A stretch of DNA of 64,000 bases from Edaphobacter aggregans DSM 19364 (GTDB lineage: Bacteria; Acidobacteriota; Terriglobia; Terriglobales; Acidobacteriaceae): positions 1 through 64,000 of the forward strand of contig NZ_JQKI01000033.1 in NCBI RefSeq assembly GCF_000745965.1. Direction: 5' to 3'. The notes under the pieces were generated by a model. The model worked only from the letters and a program-made list of their open reading frames with translations, ran no database searches and was not told the origin of the DNA. A program made the position numbers and the translations under genes. Shown here piece after piece: positions 51,206 to 59,436 of the stretch (positions are counted from its first letter, which is position 1; every line of letters begins with the position of its first letter).

Positions 51206-52054
51206 TCAAGCAAAGAATCGTGAGATTTGCTGCGCAATGAACTCGCATGAATCCTCAAGCGCAAAGTGGCCCGTCTCGAGCAGGTGTAGCTCCGCTTTTG
51301 GGATATCTCGCAGATAGGCTTGCGCGCCCTCGACGGTGAAGAAGGGGTCGTTCTTTCCCCACACGATCAGCGTCTTCGGCTGCTTTTTTCGAAAGAATTC
51401 ATGCCAGCCGTCGTAGAGCGCGAGATTCGATTGGTAGTTGTGAAGCAGGTTGAGTTGGATGGCGTCGTTGCCGGGCCGATCAAGGAAGAGCTGGTCGAGG
51501 GTGTACGAGTCTGGGCTGATCCGGGAAACGTCTTTGACCCCGTGCGTGTACTGGAAGATGGTGGTTTCTTTCTTTAGCAGCTCTCGCACCGGCTTCTCTG
51601 TCTCCGAATTGCGGTTTGCCCAGAACGGCTTCATTGGATCGAAGGCGGCGCCGATGCCCTCGGCATAGGCGTTCCCGTTCTGCACCATGATCCCTTCGAT
51701 TGCATCCTGATGTTTGGAGGCAATGCGATAGCCCACGGGTGCGCCGTAATCCTGCACATAGATGCTGAACTTCTTCAGGCCGAGGACACCGAAGAGCAGT
51801 TCCTCGATATGGGCGGCCAGATTGTCGAAGGTGTAGTCGAACTTTCCTGCGTCCGGGGCATCGCTGTAGCCAAAGCCAACGTAATCCGGAGCAATTACGT
51901 GAAATTTGTCCGCCAGCTGCGGGATCAGATCGCGGAACATATGCGACGAACTCGGGAAGCCATGCAGCAGAACGATGGTTGGAGAAGCCTTTGAGCCTGC
52001 CTCGCGATAGAAGATCCTGAGACCGCGAACGGTCGCGTGTTGAAACGTTGTCAT
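51206..52054 (-). CDS. Alpha/beta hydrolase, haloalkane dehalogenase/epoxide hydrolase type
   Basis: About 282 residues from the ATG at 52054, with AAAGGAA upstream. It has the oxyanion loop HGFPSSSHMF, a nucleophile Asp in VQDYGAPVGY and the catalytic His in LETGHFALED. The Asp nucleophile places it with haloalkane dehalogenases and epoxide hydrolases; the substrate is unknown. It is divergent from the CGNR regulator, with a shared promoter region, so that regulator may control it. Confidence 0.85.
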   Translation of the reverse strand: MTTFQHATVRGLRIFYREAGSKASPTIVLLHGFPSSSHMFRDLIPQLADKFHVIAPDYVGFGYSDAPDAGKFDYTFDNLAAHIEELLFGVLGLKKFSIYVQDYGAPVGYRIASKHQDAIEGIMVQNGNAYAEGIGAAFDPMKPFWANRNSETEKPVRELLKKETTIFQYTHGVKDVSRISPDSYTLDQLFLDRPGNDAIQLNLLHNYQSNLALYDGWHEFFRKKQPKTLIVWGKNDPFFTVEGAQAYLRDIPKAELHLLETGHFALEDSCEFIAQQISRFFA

Positions 52055-52129
52055 GGTGATTTCCTTTCCCGGTGACGCGAGGTCCCGCTTACAAGAACTA
52101 AGATTACATGACACCTATAAAAGTTGCAT

Positions 52130-52144
52130 TAACAGTGTTATAAT
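52130..52144 (+). promoter_or_regulatory. Promoter and palindrome between hydrolase and CGNR gene
   Basis: TATAAT at 52139-52144 is a perfect -10 for the CGNR gene. It overlaps the end of the palindrome TAACAGTGTTA (52130-52140), a likely operator. The region is AT-rich and serves two divergent genes. Confidence 0.5.
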
Positions 52145-52173
52145 TATTTCAGATATTTTTGCGGAGAGGATTC

Positions 52174-52809
52174 ATGCAAGTTTCTCAAGAGGTTAACGAA
52201 TGGATTGATGGATTCCTATTCGTGGCGAACAAGCCAATTCTGGACCTTTTGAATACAAAACCTGTCCTCGCAGATGGTCCCACGGAACTCCTTCCGGATG
52301 TTCGCGCTCTCGAAAGATGGTTGATCGCTTCGGGTACGGTGACTTCGGCGAAGGCTAAAGCCACAGTTCGAAGCTGGCGCAATTCAACCGAAGCTGCTGC
52401 CTTCCTGGAACAGCTCATCGCGTTCAGGGAGAAATTGCGGGAGGCCGTTCTTCGGATAGAGAGTGGATCGACGCCGTCAGACGCTTTCATTACCGAAGTC
52501 AACTCGCTGTGCCTTCGGTATCCTTTTCCTGCTTTGCTCCACAAGCGAGACGGGAAGGTCATTCGGGAGACGACATTCGAGCTTCGTAAGCCCACCGACC
52601 TTTGGGCGCCGATTGTGGATGCCACGGCAGATCTTCTGGCAGAGACAGAGTCGTCGCGTATTCGCAAGTGCGAATCGTGTGTCGTTCACTTCTTCGACAC
52701 AAGCAAAAAGGGCTCACGCCGCTGGTGCAGCATGAACATCTGCGGCAACAAGCTCAAAGTTGCCGCCTACCAACGGAGGAAACGCACCAAAGACACGTCG
52801 ATGAACTAG
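52174..52809 (+). CDS. CGNR zinc-finger (ABATE) transcription regulator
   Basis: About 211 residues from the ATG at 52174 (GAGAGGA upstream). The N-terminal ABATE domain (about 15-150) opens with LDLLNTKPV. The C-terminal CGNR zinc finger (about 165-205) has CESCVVHFFD, SKKGSRRWCS and CGNKLKVAAY. These proteins are probably stress-type DNA-binding regulators. Its divergent hydrolase neighbour is the likely target. Confidence 0.85.
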   Translation: MQVSQEVNEWIDGFLFVANKPILDLLNTKPVLADGPTELLPDVRALERWLIASGTVTSAKAKATVRSWRNSTEAAAFLEQLIAFREKLREAVLRIESGSTPSDAFITEVNSLCLRYPFPALLHKRDGKVIRETTFELRKPTDLWAPIVDATADLLAETESSRIRKCESCVVHFFDTSKKGSRRWCSMNICGNKLKVAAYQRRKRTKDTSMN

Positions 52810-53207
52810 TGGAGGGATTTTCGTGCCGCTTCGACGTGCAGTCATTTGCGGTCTTACACCGTAGCTCTCCCGGGTTGCTCCGGACGACGGGCTATCCAGA
52901 AGTTATCCACTTGGCCTTATAACCGGCTTCTCGGAAAGGTGAAACCGAACTGCTTGAAAAGTCTGGCGGGCTCAACCGGTCGATGCAACACTGGCTTGGA
53001 GTTTACTCGCCGGAGTTTCAAAGCCCAAGATTTTTCGCGGGCGCAAAGGCGTTTGGCCTCCAGAAGCGGCTTGCGCCTCGAGCCCGTCGATAACTTAGGA
53101 GCCTAACGCATCCCGCTGGAGACCAGTTCTTATCATCTCATCTGTTCCCAACGACTGATAATTTCACAAATTCCAAATCGTCCATGGGAACGATGTCTCA
53201 GTTTTTG
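52810..53207. other. Non-coding spacer before the GntR gene
   Basis: About 400 bases. Open frames here are short and show no recognisable protein. I see no repeats or RNA structure I can name. Confidence 0.4.
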
Positions 53208-53228
53208 ACAATACGACGTTATGATATC
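53208..53228 (+). promoter_or_regulatory. GntR operator-like site, copy 1
   Basis: The core CAATACGACGTTATGATATC lies directly before the GntR start. A near-identical site (19 of 21 bases) lies at 57808-57828 upstream of a DoxX gene. A TTGACA box overlaps its left edge (53205-53210). Confidence 0.55.
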
Positions 53229-53231
53229 TTC

Positions 53232-53966
53232 ATGGCGGTCACACAGGATTCTCTTCTCTATTCACGCGTCGAAACGGTCCTCGCCTCCGAGATCAATGAT
53301 AGAGTCCTCAAGGTGGGCGACCAGCTGCCGACCGAAGACAGCCTCATTGCACGATTCGAGGTCAGCCGCATTACCGTTCGCCGCGCTATTCAGAATCTCG
53401 TGAGCCGGGGCCTCGTCGAGATTCGCCGCGGCAAAGGCACGTTCGTCGCTGCACCCAGAATCACGCAGGAGCTTACAGAGCTGAGCGGATTTGTGGAAGA
53501 TATGCACGCAGTTGGCCGCAAGCCGACCGCCCGCGTGATCAGTAAAGAGATCGTGACAGCCGATACATCTGTGGCGGGTCAGCTTGCGCTGACAAAGGGC
53601 GAGCGCGTCGTCAGAATTCGTCGCGTGCGTCTGGCGGATGGCGTCCCCCTCTCTTTCGATGAGACTTACCTTCCCCTTGAGATTGGCAAGAAGATCATCA
53701 CCAACAACTTGAAGGTCGAGCCTATCTTTTCGCTCCTGGAACGCAAATATGATGTTCCGCTGATCGAGGCCGAGTATAAGTTGGATGCCGTGGCAGCCGA
53801 GGCCGAGGTCGCGGCGGCGCTACGCGTGAAGCAAGGTAGCCCGATCTTCCGCATTGAACGAACCTCGTACTCGACAGGCAATCAGCCGGTCGATTACGAG
53901 AAGCTGTACTACCGGGGCGATCTCGTCCGCTTCGTGACACGCCTGGCCCGAAAGGTTTCGCGATGA
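53232..53966 (+). CDS. GntR/HutC-family transcription regulator
   Basis: About 244 residues from the ATG at 53232. The winged HTH (about 8-75) has GDQLPTEDSLIARFEVSRIT and RRAIQNLVSRGLVEIRRGKG. The UTRA ligand domain (about 95-235) has ERVVRIRRVRLADGVPLSFD and FRIERTSYS. HutC-type regulators usually bind sugars, histidine derivatives or fatty acids. The matching operator before itself and before the DoxX gene suggests a small regulon. Its 3' end overlaps the presumed permuted tmRNA on the opposite strand. Confidence 0.88.
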   Translation: MAVTQDSLLYSRVETVLASEINDRVLKVGDQLPTEDSLIARFEVSRITVRRAIQNLVSRGLVEIRRGKGTFVAAPRITQELTELSGFVEDMHAVGRKPTARVISKEIVTADTSVAGQLALTKGERVVRIRRVRLADGVPLSFDETYLPLEIGKKIITNNLKVEPIFSLLERKYDVPLIEAEYKLDAVAAEAEVAAALRVKQGSPIFRIERTSYSTGNQPVDYEKLYYRGDLVRFVTRLARKVSR

Positions 53967-54240
53967 ACAGCCTTCGACGGCTCATGCGGCACGGCTTCTG
54001 AAGAGGCGGTGCGAATCCGGCACGAACGGTTCACTGCTCTTTCCCCGTCGAATCCAGTTCGCGCCCACTAACCAGCACAGGGTGAAAGGACAGGGTTCCG
54101 AGTTTCCTGCCGAACCATCCCTGGCTCGGTAAGCCCCTGTGCTGGTTAGTGGGCGCGGCGGGAATCGAACCCACGTCCGCGAAATCTAAGTCCCTCGTTG
54201 GCCGCGATTGTGCGGCTTCACGAGTTGGGCGATCAGCACC
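53967..54240 (-). ncRNA. ssrA: Probable circularly permuted (two-piece) tmRNA
   Basis: Read on the minus strand, the 3' end of a tmRNA comes first. There is a GATTTCGCGGACG segment, a T arm (GTGGG, TTCGATT, CCCGC) and acceptor strand CGCGCCC with discriminator A at 54150, without an encoded CCA. After ~80 bases the 5' end of a tmRNA follows: acceptor strand GGGCGCG from 54066, then the diagnostic TGGATTCGACGGGG at 54056-54043. A perfect 22-bp helix (54061-54082 with 54135-54156) continues the acceptor stem into the intervening loop. This is the arrangement of precursors of two-piece permuted tmRNAs. I could not find a convincing tag frame or all pseudoknots. The second piece runs into the GntR 3' end, so the gene may be truncated. 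Confidence 0.6.
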
Positions 54241-54279
54241 GAGATGCTTGATGGTTGTGTTGACAAGTCTTAAGCCGTA

Positions 54280-54408
54280 GCCCTTCCTCCTCAGATAGCC
54301 ATCGATCGCCATCGGTCTCGCACCACCGATCACGAGCGCAGCGAGGCAAGCCTTTTCCGTGCCTGATTGGCAATCGATTGGCCGAACAAAGGTTGAGTGC
54401 GTCACCAC
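54280..54408 (-). pseudogene. C-terminal remnant of a DoxX gene
   Basis: The minus-strand segment CLAALVIGGARPMAIDGYL (54348-54292) matches CLAALVLGGSGPFSLDGYI, the end of the DoxX protein at 57218-57721. No membrane helices precede it. It abuts the tmRNA region and overlaps the end of the arylsulfotransferase by a few bases. Confidence 0.55.
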
Positions 54409-56270
54409 TGCACTCCTGGATAGAGGCTGGCCAGTCGCTCGCTACGGAATTGCACCGTGCCCTGGGACTGCGCCTGCCAAACCAACTCTGGAGTGGGGCC
54501 ATTCAAATTTAATTCTTGGATCTGCGAGCCGCCGGTGACCGCGGAGAAATCTGCCTTCAGGTCTCCATTTGCAAGACTTTGAACATTTCCCCCAAAATAA
54601 CTGTACAAGTTATTTGGCAATGTATAGCTCAAGACCAGAGTCGCCGTCATTGCCGTTTCGTCTATCTGGTAGACCGACGCGGCGGAGTAACAAGGTGGCG
54701 AGCCGGTGGCTCCGCAGACAATCCCGCCAGGAAATTTTCGATCGTCCCCGTTGTCCATCACGCCGAGACGAAAGAATCCGGAGTTGTTTGGGCTGAAGAA
54801 ATCGGGACCATGCTGCGCATAAAACCAATCCTTGGGATCAGTCCCTCCAATTATCTTGAAGTCTCCGCCCTCGCCCAGCCGCCACAATACCTTGCCTGAT
54901 CCCTGACCGTCTGCGTAGTCGATCTTGATGATCCAGTTTTGGTGGCGCATGGAGAGAAGCAAGCTATGGTCGTCGGTTGAGTAGAGCAACGCGTTGCTGT
55001 GAGTCCAGTCCGGAAAGAGATACGGATGCCGATTGACGTCAAGATGATCGAAGGAGTTCCAAACCCACACCGGCTGATTATTGTTATCTAAATCGATGAC
55101 GAGATCCCCCAGCACGTCTGTTGTACCCGGGTATCCGGACAGGTCATTGAAGGATTGACTCACCGATGCGAGTAGGACCCAATGTCCATTCTGCAGAGCC
55201 AGGACGTCATGGTGCAAGCTGCTGAGATTGAAGTTGTATCCTTTGGCTGACAGCGCTGCAGCTAGCTCACTCTGAGTCACCTCACGTATCGTGTTTCCTG
55301 CGAGATCCACCTCGCGCACTGCATCCACAGTATTCGGCGGAATCTGTGAGCCTTTCAAAGCGATGGACGACGCATAGGAGATCAAGATTAAAAGATGACC
55401 ATTGGGAAGCAGTTTGATCGACTGGATCGAGTCCATCTTTGTGCCGTCCGTGTAGCGATAGGTCCAAATCACATTTCCTTGTAAGTCGGTTGCGAAAGCC
55501 TGCGCACCCTCCTGTGGGATGAGCGTGTCAAACATTTCAATGCCTGCTTGCGGAATTTGCGCATTCGATGCTGACGTGGAGACAGGTGCAGTTGTGGGTG
55601 GAGTACCGGTAGTAAAAACGTGATCACGATCGGCAAATGAGGCGCCGTCATCCAATTCAACTTGAGCTCGCATGTGGTAAGGCGTCTGCGCGCGCATGCC
55701 GGCCACATAGATGATCACCTCTCCACCGTTTGGGGAAGGTGTATCTTGCACCCATGTAGTCAAGCCATAATCAGCGTCAACGCCGAAGTTAATGTTTACC
55801 TTCCCTGGTGCCGGAAGATAAATGGAGTACGCCGCCACCTGAGGATTCGAGGTCGCGGTGACGACTGCAGGACTGATGATGGAAGCAACGGCGGTTGCGT
55901 AGTCGGACTGTGGAGAGTCAGCGGCCGCGGCGGTCACCGTGACATTCATGCCGAGGGCCAGTTTCGATGGAGCCGAGTAGGTGCCGCTCGTATCTATCGT
56001 ACCGATGCTTGCATTTCCACCCGGAACTCCATTCACCAGCCATTCAAGTTGTCCGCCGCTTTGCACTGCTCCCTGAAAGTGTTGCGTTTGACCCGGCGCA
56101 ACCGCCGCGTACCGAGGAGCAATTGTGACGTTCCCGCTTTGTCCCGCAGCCGGTGGTGGTTGAGTTGGCGGAGGCTGTTGCGGCGTGGTCGCGTTTCCGT
56201 TTGTATCATGTGCTCCGCAACCGGCCACGAGCAAACATACAAGCAAGCCGAGGCAGATAGCATATTTCAC
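54402..56270 (-). CDS. Arylsulfotransferase (ASST)-like lipoprotein
   Basis: A 622-residue protein. The lipoprotein signal has lipobox LLVAGC (Cys 18), followed by a Pro-rich linker and an Ig-like domain (about 50-115). The C-terminal ASST-type propeller (about 240-620) has HHDVLALQNGHWVLL, FPDWTHSNALLY, HQNWIIKIDYADG, LWRLGEGGDF and YAQHGPDFF. ASST enzymes move sulfate between phenols. The His residues expected for catalysis appear present. It faces outward or is periplasmic. Confidence 0.75.
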   Translation of the reverse strand: MKYAICLGLLVCLLVAGCGAHDTNGNATTPQQPPPTQPPPAAGQSGNVTIAPRYAAVAPGQTQHFQGAVQSGGQLEWLVNGVPGGNASIGTIDTSGTYSAPSKLALGMNVTVTAAAADSPQSDYATAVASIISPAVVTATSNPQVAAYSIYLPAPGKVNINFGVDADYGLTTWVQDTPSPNGGEVIIYVAGMRAQTPYHMRAQVELDDGASFADRDHVFTTGTPPTTAPVSTSASNAQIPQAGIEMFDTLIPQEGAQAFATDLQGNVIWTYRYTDGTKMDSIQSIKLLPNGHLLILISYASSIALKGSQIPPNTVDAVREVDLAGNTIREVTQSELAAALSAKGYNFNLSSLHHDVLALQNGHWVLLASVSQSFNDLSGYPGTTDVLGDLVIDLDNNNQPVWVWNSFDHLDVNRHPYLFPDWTHSNALLYSTDDHSLLLSMRHQNWIIKIDYADGQGSGKVLWRLGEGGDFKIIGGTDPKDWFYAQHGPDFFSPNNSGFFRLGVMDNGDDRKFPGGIVCGATGSPPCYSAASVYQIDETAMTATLVLSYTLPNNLYSYFGGNVQSLANGDLKADFSAVTGGSQIQELNLNGPTPELVWQAQSQGTVQFRSERLASLYPGVQW

Positions 56271-56334
56271 TTAACCCCACCCATCAGAAAAGAGGTTGTG
56301 CCGGAGGTTCTGAACCGGAACTAGCTCGAACCGG

Positions 56335-57174
56335 TTAGAACCGGATGCCAAAGGTCACAGGAATGAGCTCCTGGGTGCCCGTTCCTTGCCGAGTGGTACT
56401 TGCCCTGGGTGAATCAACCCAAACGTATCGTGCTTCGCCGTATAACTTCGCCCGACTATCAGGACCAAACACCTGCCAAGTCATACCCGTGCCGATATTC
56501 AGTCCGCCCTGGTTGCTGGAGAAGTGGCCGACGGTCACATTTTGGTATTGATAACCACCATAACCGTAGTAGTAGTAGCCGGAGTATTGGAATGCTTGTG
56601 GATCTGTAAAGTTCGTCACCTTCCGATAGAAACCACCGCCGCCGGTCACGTACCCGCCCCATTTTCCCAGATGCCCATAGTGATAGATGGGATCAACTGT
56701 GAACGACCATGTATTCACATTGCCGCCGACGGCGCCCACGACGGCCAGGGTTGCCCCAGGAATCTTATTGCGGTTGAATTGGTACTCAATCAGAGTCGCA
56801 AACTTCTTGGTGAAGTTCCAGCCACCGCCAACGGTGAGATTGTAGCCGTAGGTCACGAAGGGGTGATCGTTGCCAATTGGTGCGGTGAAGCCTCCGCCCG
56901 CTTCAAACGCAACATGGCTCCAGCGATTCTCAAAAGCGGGATAGCCATTGCCAGTGTTCCGGCCATACCGTGGGACGCCACCTGAAACAGGGCCTGAGCC
57001 CGGGGAAGCTCCATCGGTGTCTTCGCCCGTCCATGTGGTCGTGTAATCTGCGGAGCTCGAATACGTTTGTGATGCAGCGGAAAGAGTTGCGCCGGTGATC
57101 AGGAACAACACAATGAGGGCCCGCTTGAGCGTGAGCCCGTGCCTTCTATGGATGGATTTTCTCGTTTCTTGCAT
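56335..57174 (-). CDS. Outer-membrane beta-barrel protein
   Basis: About 279 residues from the ATG at 57174; longer starts would overlap the DoxX gene. A signal peptide (about 18-38, ending SAASQ) is followed by Tyr/Gly-rich alternating strands and a C-terminal VTFGIRF ending in Phe, the signal for barrel insertion. The pattern resembles acidobacterial porin-like or adhesion-type outer-membrane proteins. The N-terminal coding sequence carries a 19-base direct repeat (ATGGATTTTCTCGTTTCTT, twice, near 57147-57191). No specific function can be given. Confidence 0.7.
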   Translation of the reverse strand: MQETRKSIHRRHGLTLKRALIVLFLITGATLSAASQTYSSSADYTTTWTGEDTDGASPGSGPVSGGVPRYGRNTGNGYPAFENRWSHVAFEAGGGFTAPIGNDHPFVTYGYNLTVGGGWNFTKKFATLIEYQFNRNKIPGATLAVVGAVGGNVNTWSFTVDPIYHYGHLGKWGGYVTGGGGFYRKVTNFTDPQAFQYSGYYYYGYGGYQYQNVTVGHFSSNQGGLNIGTGMTWQVFGPDSRAKLYGEARYVWVDSPRASTTRQGTGTQELIPVTFGIRF

Positions 57175-57217
57175 GGATTTTCTCGTTTCTTTGGCTAGCC
57201 TTCTGAACGCACCGCCG

Positions 57218-57721
57218 TTACTTCTGCCCACTGTTTTTCCTGTCTTTGATATACCCATCCAGCGAGAATGGACCAGAGCCACCTAAGACCAAGGCAGCGA
57301 GGCAGGCAATGTACAGAAGGTCACATTCATAGCCCGGCGGTCCAAACTGCGCGCGGCCGTTGGTCACACTCATAATCTTGATCGAGCTGAATCCATAGGG
57401 CAGATGCACGGTGATCATCGCTACGAATAAGACCGCGGCCATTGGCAGACTGGCAAGCGCCACGAATGCGCCCAGGATAACAGCGAGACCTCCGAAGATC
57501 TCGACGAGGATGGTCAACCAAGCCATCAGATGGGGCCCGGGCACGCCGATCGCGTGGAGGATACTTGCGAAAGCGTCTGGTCCCTTATTCAACTTGGCAA
57601 AACCATGTGCCATGAACCCGTACCCAACGATGAGGCGCAACGGAATAGGAGCCCAGCGGACGAACGAAACTCTGTTTCCAACGGACAATGCTTCTTCACG
57701 CGCTCGGCGCAGTGTGTTCAT
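57218..57721 (-). CDS. DoxX-family membrane protein, GntR-box gene
   Basis: About 167 residues from the ATG at 57721. Four membrane helices, with the DoxX signature (RLIVGYGFMAHGFAKLNKGP) and ILVEIFGGLAVILGAF. DoxX proteins are small membrane subunits linked to redox stress or quinone handling. A GntR-type operator lies 87-107 bases upstream of the start. A second copy of its C-terminus survives at 54292-54348. Confidence 0.85.
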   Translation of the reverse strand: MNTLRRAREEALSVGNRVSFVRWAPIPLRLIVGYGFMAHGFAKLNKGPDAFASILHAIGVPGPHLMAWLTILVEIFGGLAVILGAFVALASLPMAAVLFVAMITVHLPYGFSSIKIMSVTNGRAQFGPPGYECDLLYIACLAALVLGGSGPFSLDGYIKDRKNSGQK

Positions 57722-57807
57722 ATGCTCTTGACTCTCCCAATCATTTGATTTCGTACGTCTTGTGTCTCGGCATCGCAGGAGTTCTACTCCGTTCGTCACC
57801 GCTTTCC

Positions 57808-57828
57808 ACAATATGACGTTATAATATC
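57808..57828 (-). promoter_or_regulatory. GntR operator-like site, copy 2
   Basis: The core CAATATGACGTTATAATATC differs at two of 21 positions from the site before the GntR gene (53208-53228). It sits where the promoter of the minus-strand DoxX gene would be. Confidence 0.55.
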
Positions 57829-58010
57829 GAGGTTGGTTACACGTTTCCGTGATTTTCTCCGTTCCCGGACGTGTACCAGGTTAGAAATGCCAAAAAGTTA
57901 CATCGTTGCGCTTCAAGACTGGTTGTAACCACGCTGCGCTTCACGTCTCTAACGAGGCGGAAAGGCGTTCTCGCGACCGATGAGCGTGGTATTCGCCTGA
58001 AAGGGAAAGG

Positions 58011-58478
58011 ATGAGCCAGTTCCTGCGCCTGTATCGCCGTGTTGTATCGGCACTCTCTTCGCTGCAATCTCCAATGCTCGTAGCTGTTCCGCTGTACTGG
58101 GGATTTCAATTCGCCCAAACGGGTTGGGGCAAACTGCACAACCTGTCAAAGATCACGGGGTTCTTCGCGAGTCTCAATATCCCCTTTCCAGGTTTCAGTA
58201 CGCCGGCCGATTCTCTGTTGGAGTTTGTTGGCGGCATCCTCCTGATGTTCGGGCTGTTCTCGCGTCCGATCGCGTTCCTCCTCGCCTGCAATATGTTCGT
58301 TGCATACTGGACAGCAGATCACGAAGCCCTTACTTCGGTTTTTTCCGATCCGGGCAAGTTCCACGTTGCAGATCCCTACACTTTCCTCTTCGCCTCTGGG
58401 ATGGTTCTAATCTTCGGCTCCGGTCTCTTTGCGGTCGATTCTGTTATCTCCAAACAACTGAAGCCTCTTGAACAATGA
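58011..58478 (+). CDS. DoxX-family membrane protein, ECF operon
   Basis: A 155-residue protein with GGAAAGG upstream. Four membrane helices with the DoxX pattern (PLYWGFQFAQTGWGKLHNLS, LEFVGGILLMFGLFSRPIAF). Its stop overlaps the sigma factor start (ATGA), so the DoxX protein, sigma factor and anti-sigma factor are one operon. This suggests that the DoxX product acts in the stress response controlled by that sigma factor. Confidence 0.87.
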   Translation: MSQFLRLYRRVVSALSSLQSPMLVAVPLYWGFQFAQTGWGKLHNLSKITGFFASLNIPFPGFSTPADSLLEFVGGILLMFGLFSRPIAFLLACNMFVAYWTADHEALTSVFSDPGKFHVADPYTFLFASGMVLIFGSGLFAVDSVISKQLKPLEQ

Positions 58479-59107
58479 TGGAGTCTCAAGCATCAGATCG
58501 CACGGAAGCGGAGATGATCGCCGGCATCCTTGCGGGGGAAACGCAGCTCTACCATGACCTGATCCGTCCCCACGAGCGGAGCGTGTATCTGATGGCCTTG
58601 TCGTATATGAAGAACGAGGCGGATGCGGAGGATGTGGCACAGGAGGCATTCGTTCGGGCCTTCCAGAAACTTTCATCGTTTCGTGCGGAGTCGAAGTTTA
58701 GTACCTGGCTCATCAGTATCGCCCTGAACGAAGCCAGGAGCCGCCTTCGAAGGCAATCCGTGATTAGCATGGAGTCGCTCGACGAACCTCCGGATAAGAA
58801 TAAAACCATTTCGCCGGCGCTCCTGCGCGACTGGCGAGAGATCCCCTCCGAGGCTCTCGAGCGGGAGGAGGTCCGGAAGCTAATACAGCAAGCAGTGGAA
58901 GAGCTTCCCGACATTTATCGTCAGGTGTTTCTACTTCGCGATGTAGAGGAGCTCAATATCAACGAGACGGCCAAGGTATTGAATCTCAGCATTCCCAACG
59001 TGAAAGTCCGATTGCATCGCGCCCGGATGATGTTGCAGAAGCGACTCGCTCCTCAATTGAAAAGAACGAATCCATCATCGAAAAGGAGGTGGCTCCCGTG
59101 GGAATAG
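58475..59107 (+). CDS. ECF-type RNA polymerase sigma factor
   Basis: A 210-residue protein with sigma region 2 (about 30-95: YLMALSYMKNEADAEDVAQE, FSTWLISIALNEARSRLRR) and region 4 (about 140-195: ELPDIYRQVFLLRDVEELNI, IPNVKVRLHRAR). It overlaps both neighbours. The anti-sigma gene directly downstream implies control by release at the membrane or on redox change. Confidence 0.92.
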   Translation: MMESQASDRTEAEMIAGILAGETQLYHDLIRPHERSVYLMALSYMKNEADAEDVAQEAFVRAFQKLSSFRAESKFSTWLISIALNEARSRLRRQSVISMESLDEPPDKNKTISPALLRDWREIPSEALEREEVRKLIQQAVEELPDIYRQVFLLRDVEELNINETAKVLNLSIPNVKVRLHRARMMLQKRLAPQLKRTNPSSKRRWLPWE

Positions 59108-59331
59108 ATTGCAAGCACCTTTGGAATTACATCTCCGAATATTTGGATTGGACGCTGCTCAATGAGACCCGGGAGACTGTTCAAAAGCACCTAGATCACT
59201 GTGAGATCTGCTCAGCGATTCTGGATTCTACCCGTAACATGATCATCCTGGTCGCGGATGATCGCATCTTCGAATTGCCCGTTGGTTTCAGCGAGCGATT
59301 GCACGCTCGGATTGATCTTGAGTTGACGTAA
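59098..59331 (+). CDS. Small zinc-finger anti-sigma factor
   Basis: About 77 residues from a GTG at 59098 with AAAGGAGG nine bases upstream, overlapping the sigma gene end. It has the H-x3-C-x2-C motif (HLDHCEIC) of zinc anti-sigma factors and no membrane helix, so it is probably a soluble redox-sensing ZAS protein. It should bind the ECF sigma factor encoded just before it. Confidence 0.85.
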   Translation: MGIDCKHLWNYISEYLDWTLLNETRETVQKHLDHCEICSAILDSTRNMIILVADDRIFELPVGFSERLHARIDLELT

Positions 59332-59436
59332 AAGGAAAGCTAGAACAGCGCTGTACACGGCTCTGCCGTATTTGTCATACAGCGCGGCAACTGAATCTTT
59401 TTCTCTCCGCCTGAGTGCATAGTGCCAGCCTTGCAT
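59332..59436 (-). pseudogene. N-terminal fragment of another ECF sigma factor
   Basis: On the minus strand about 35 codons (YALRRREKDSVAALYDKYGR, then AVYSAVLAFL) read like the start of sigma region 2. The rest is missing. It is antisense to the space right after the anti-sigma gene, so it is probably a relic of a duplicated or rearranged sigma gene. Confidence 0.45.

Noticed and set aside
53722-53985. 87-residue minus-strand frame under the GntR gene as a protein or tmRNA tag
   Set aside because: Arg/Pro-rich shadow of the GntR coding sequence; it has no tag-like Ala-rich ending in frame.
54061-54156. The 22-bp inverted repeat read as a transcription terminator or IS end
   Set aside because: There is no T-tract and no transposase, and both arms continue into tmRNA 3' and 5' sequence, which explains the pairing better.
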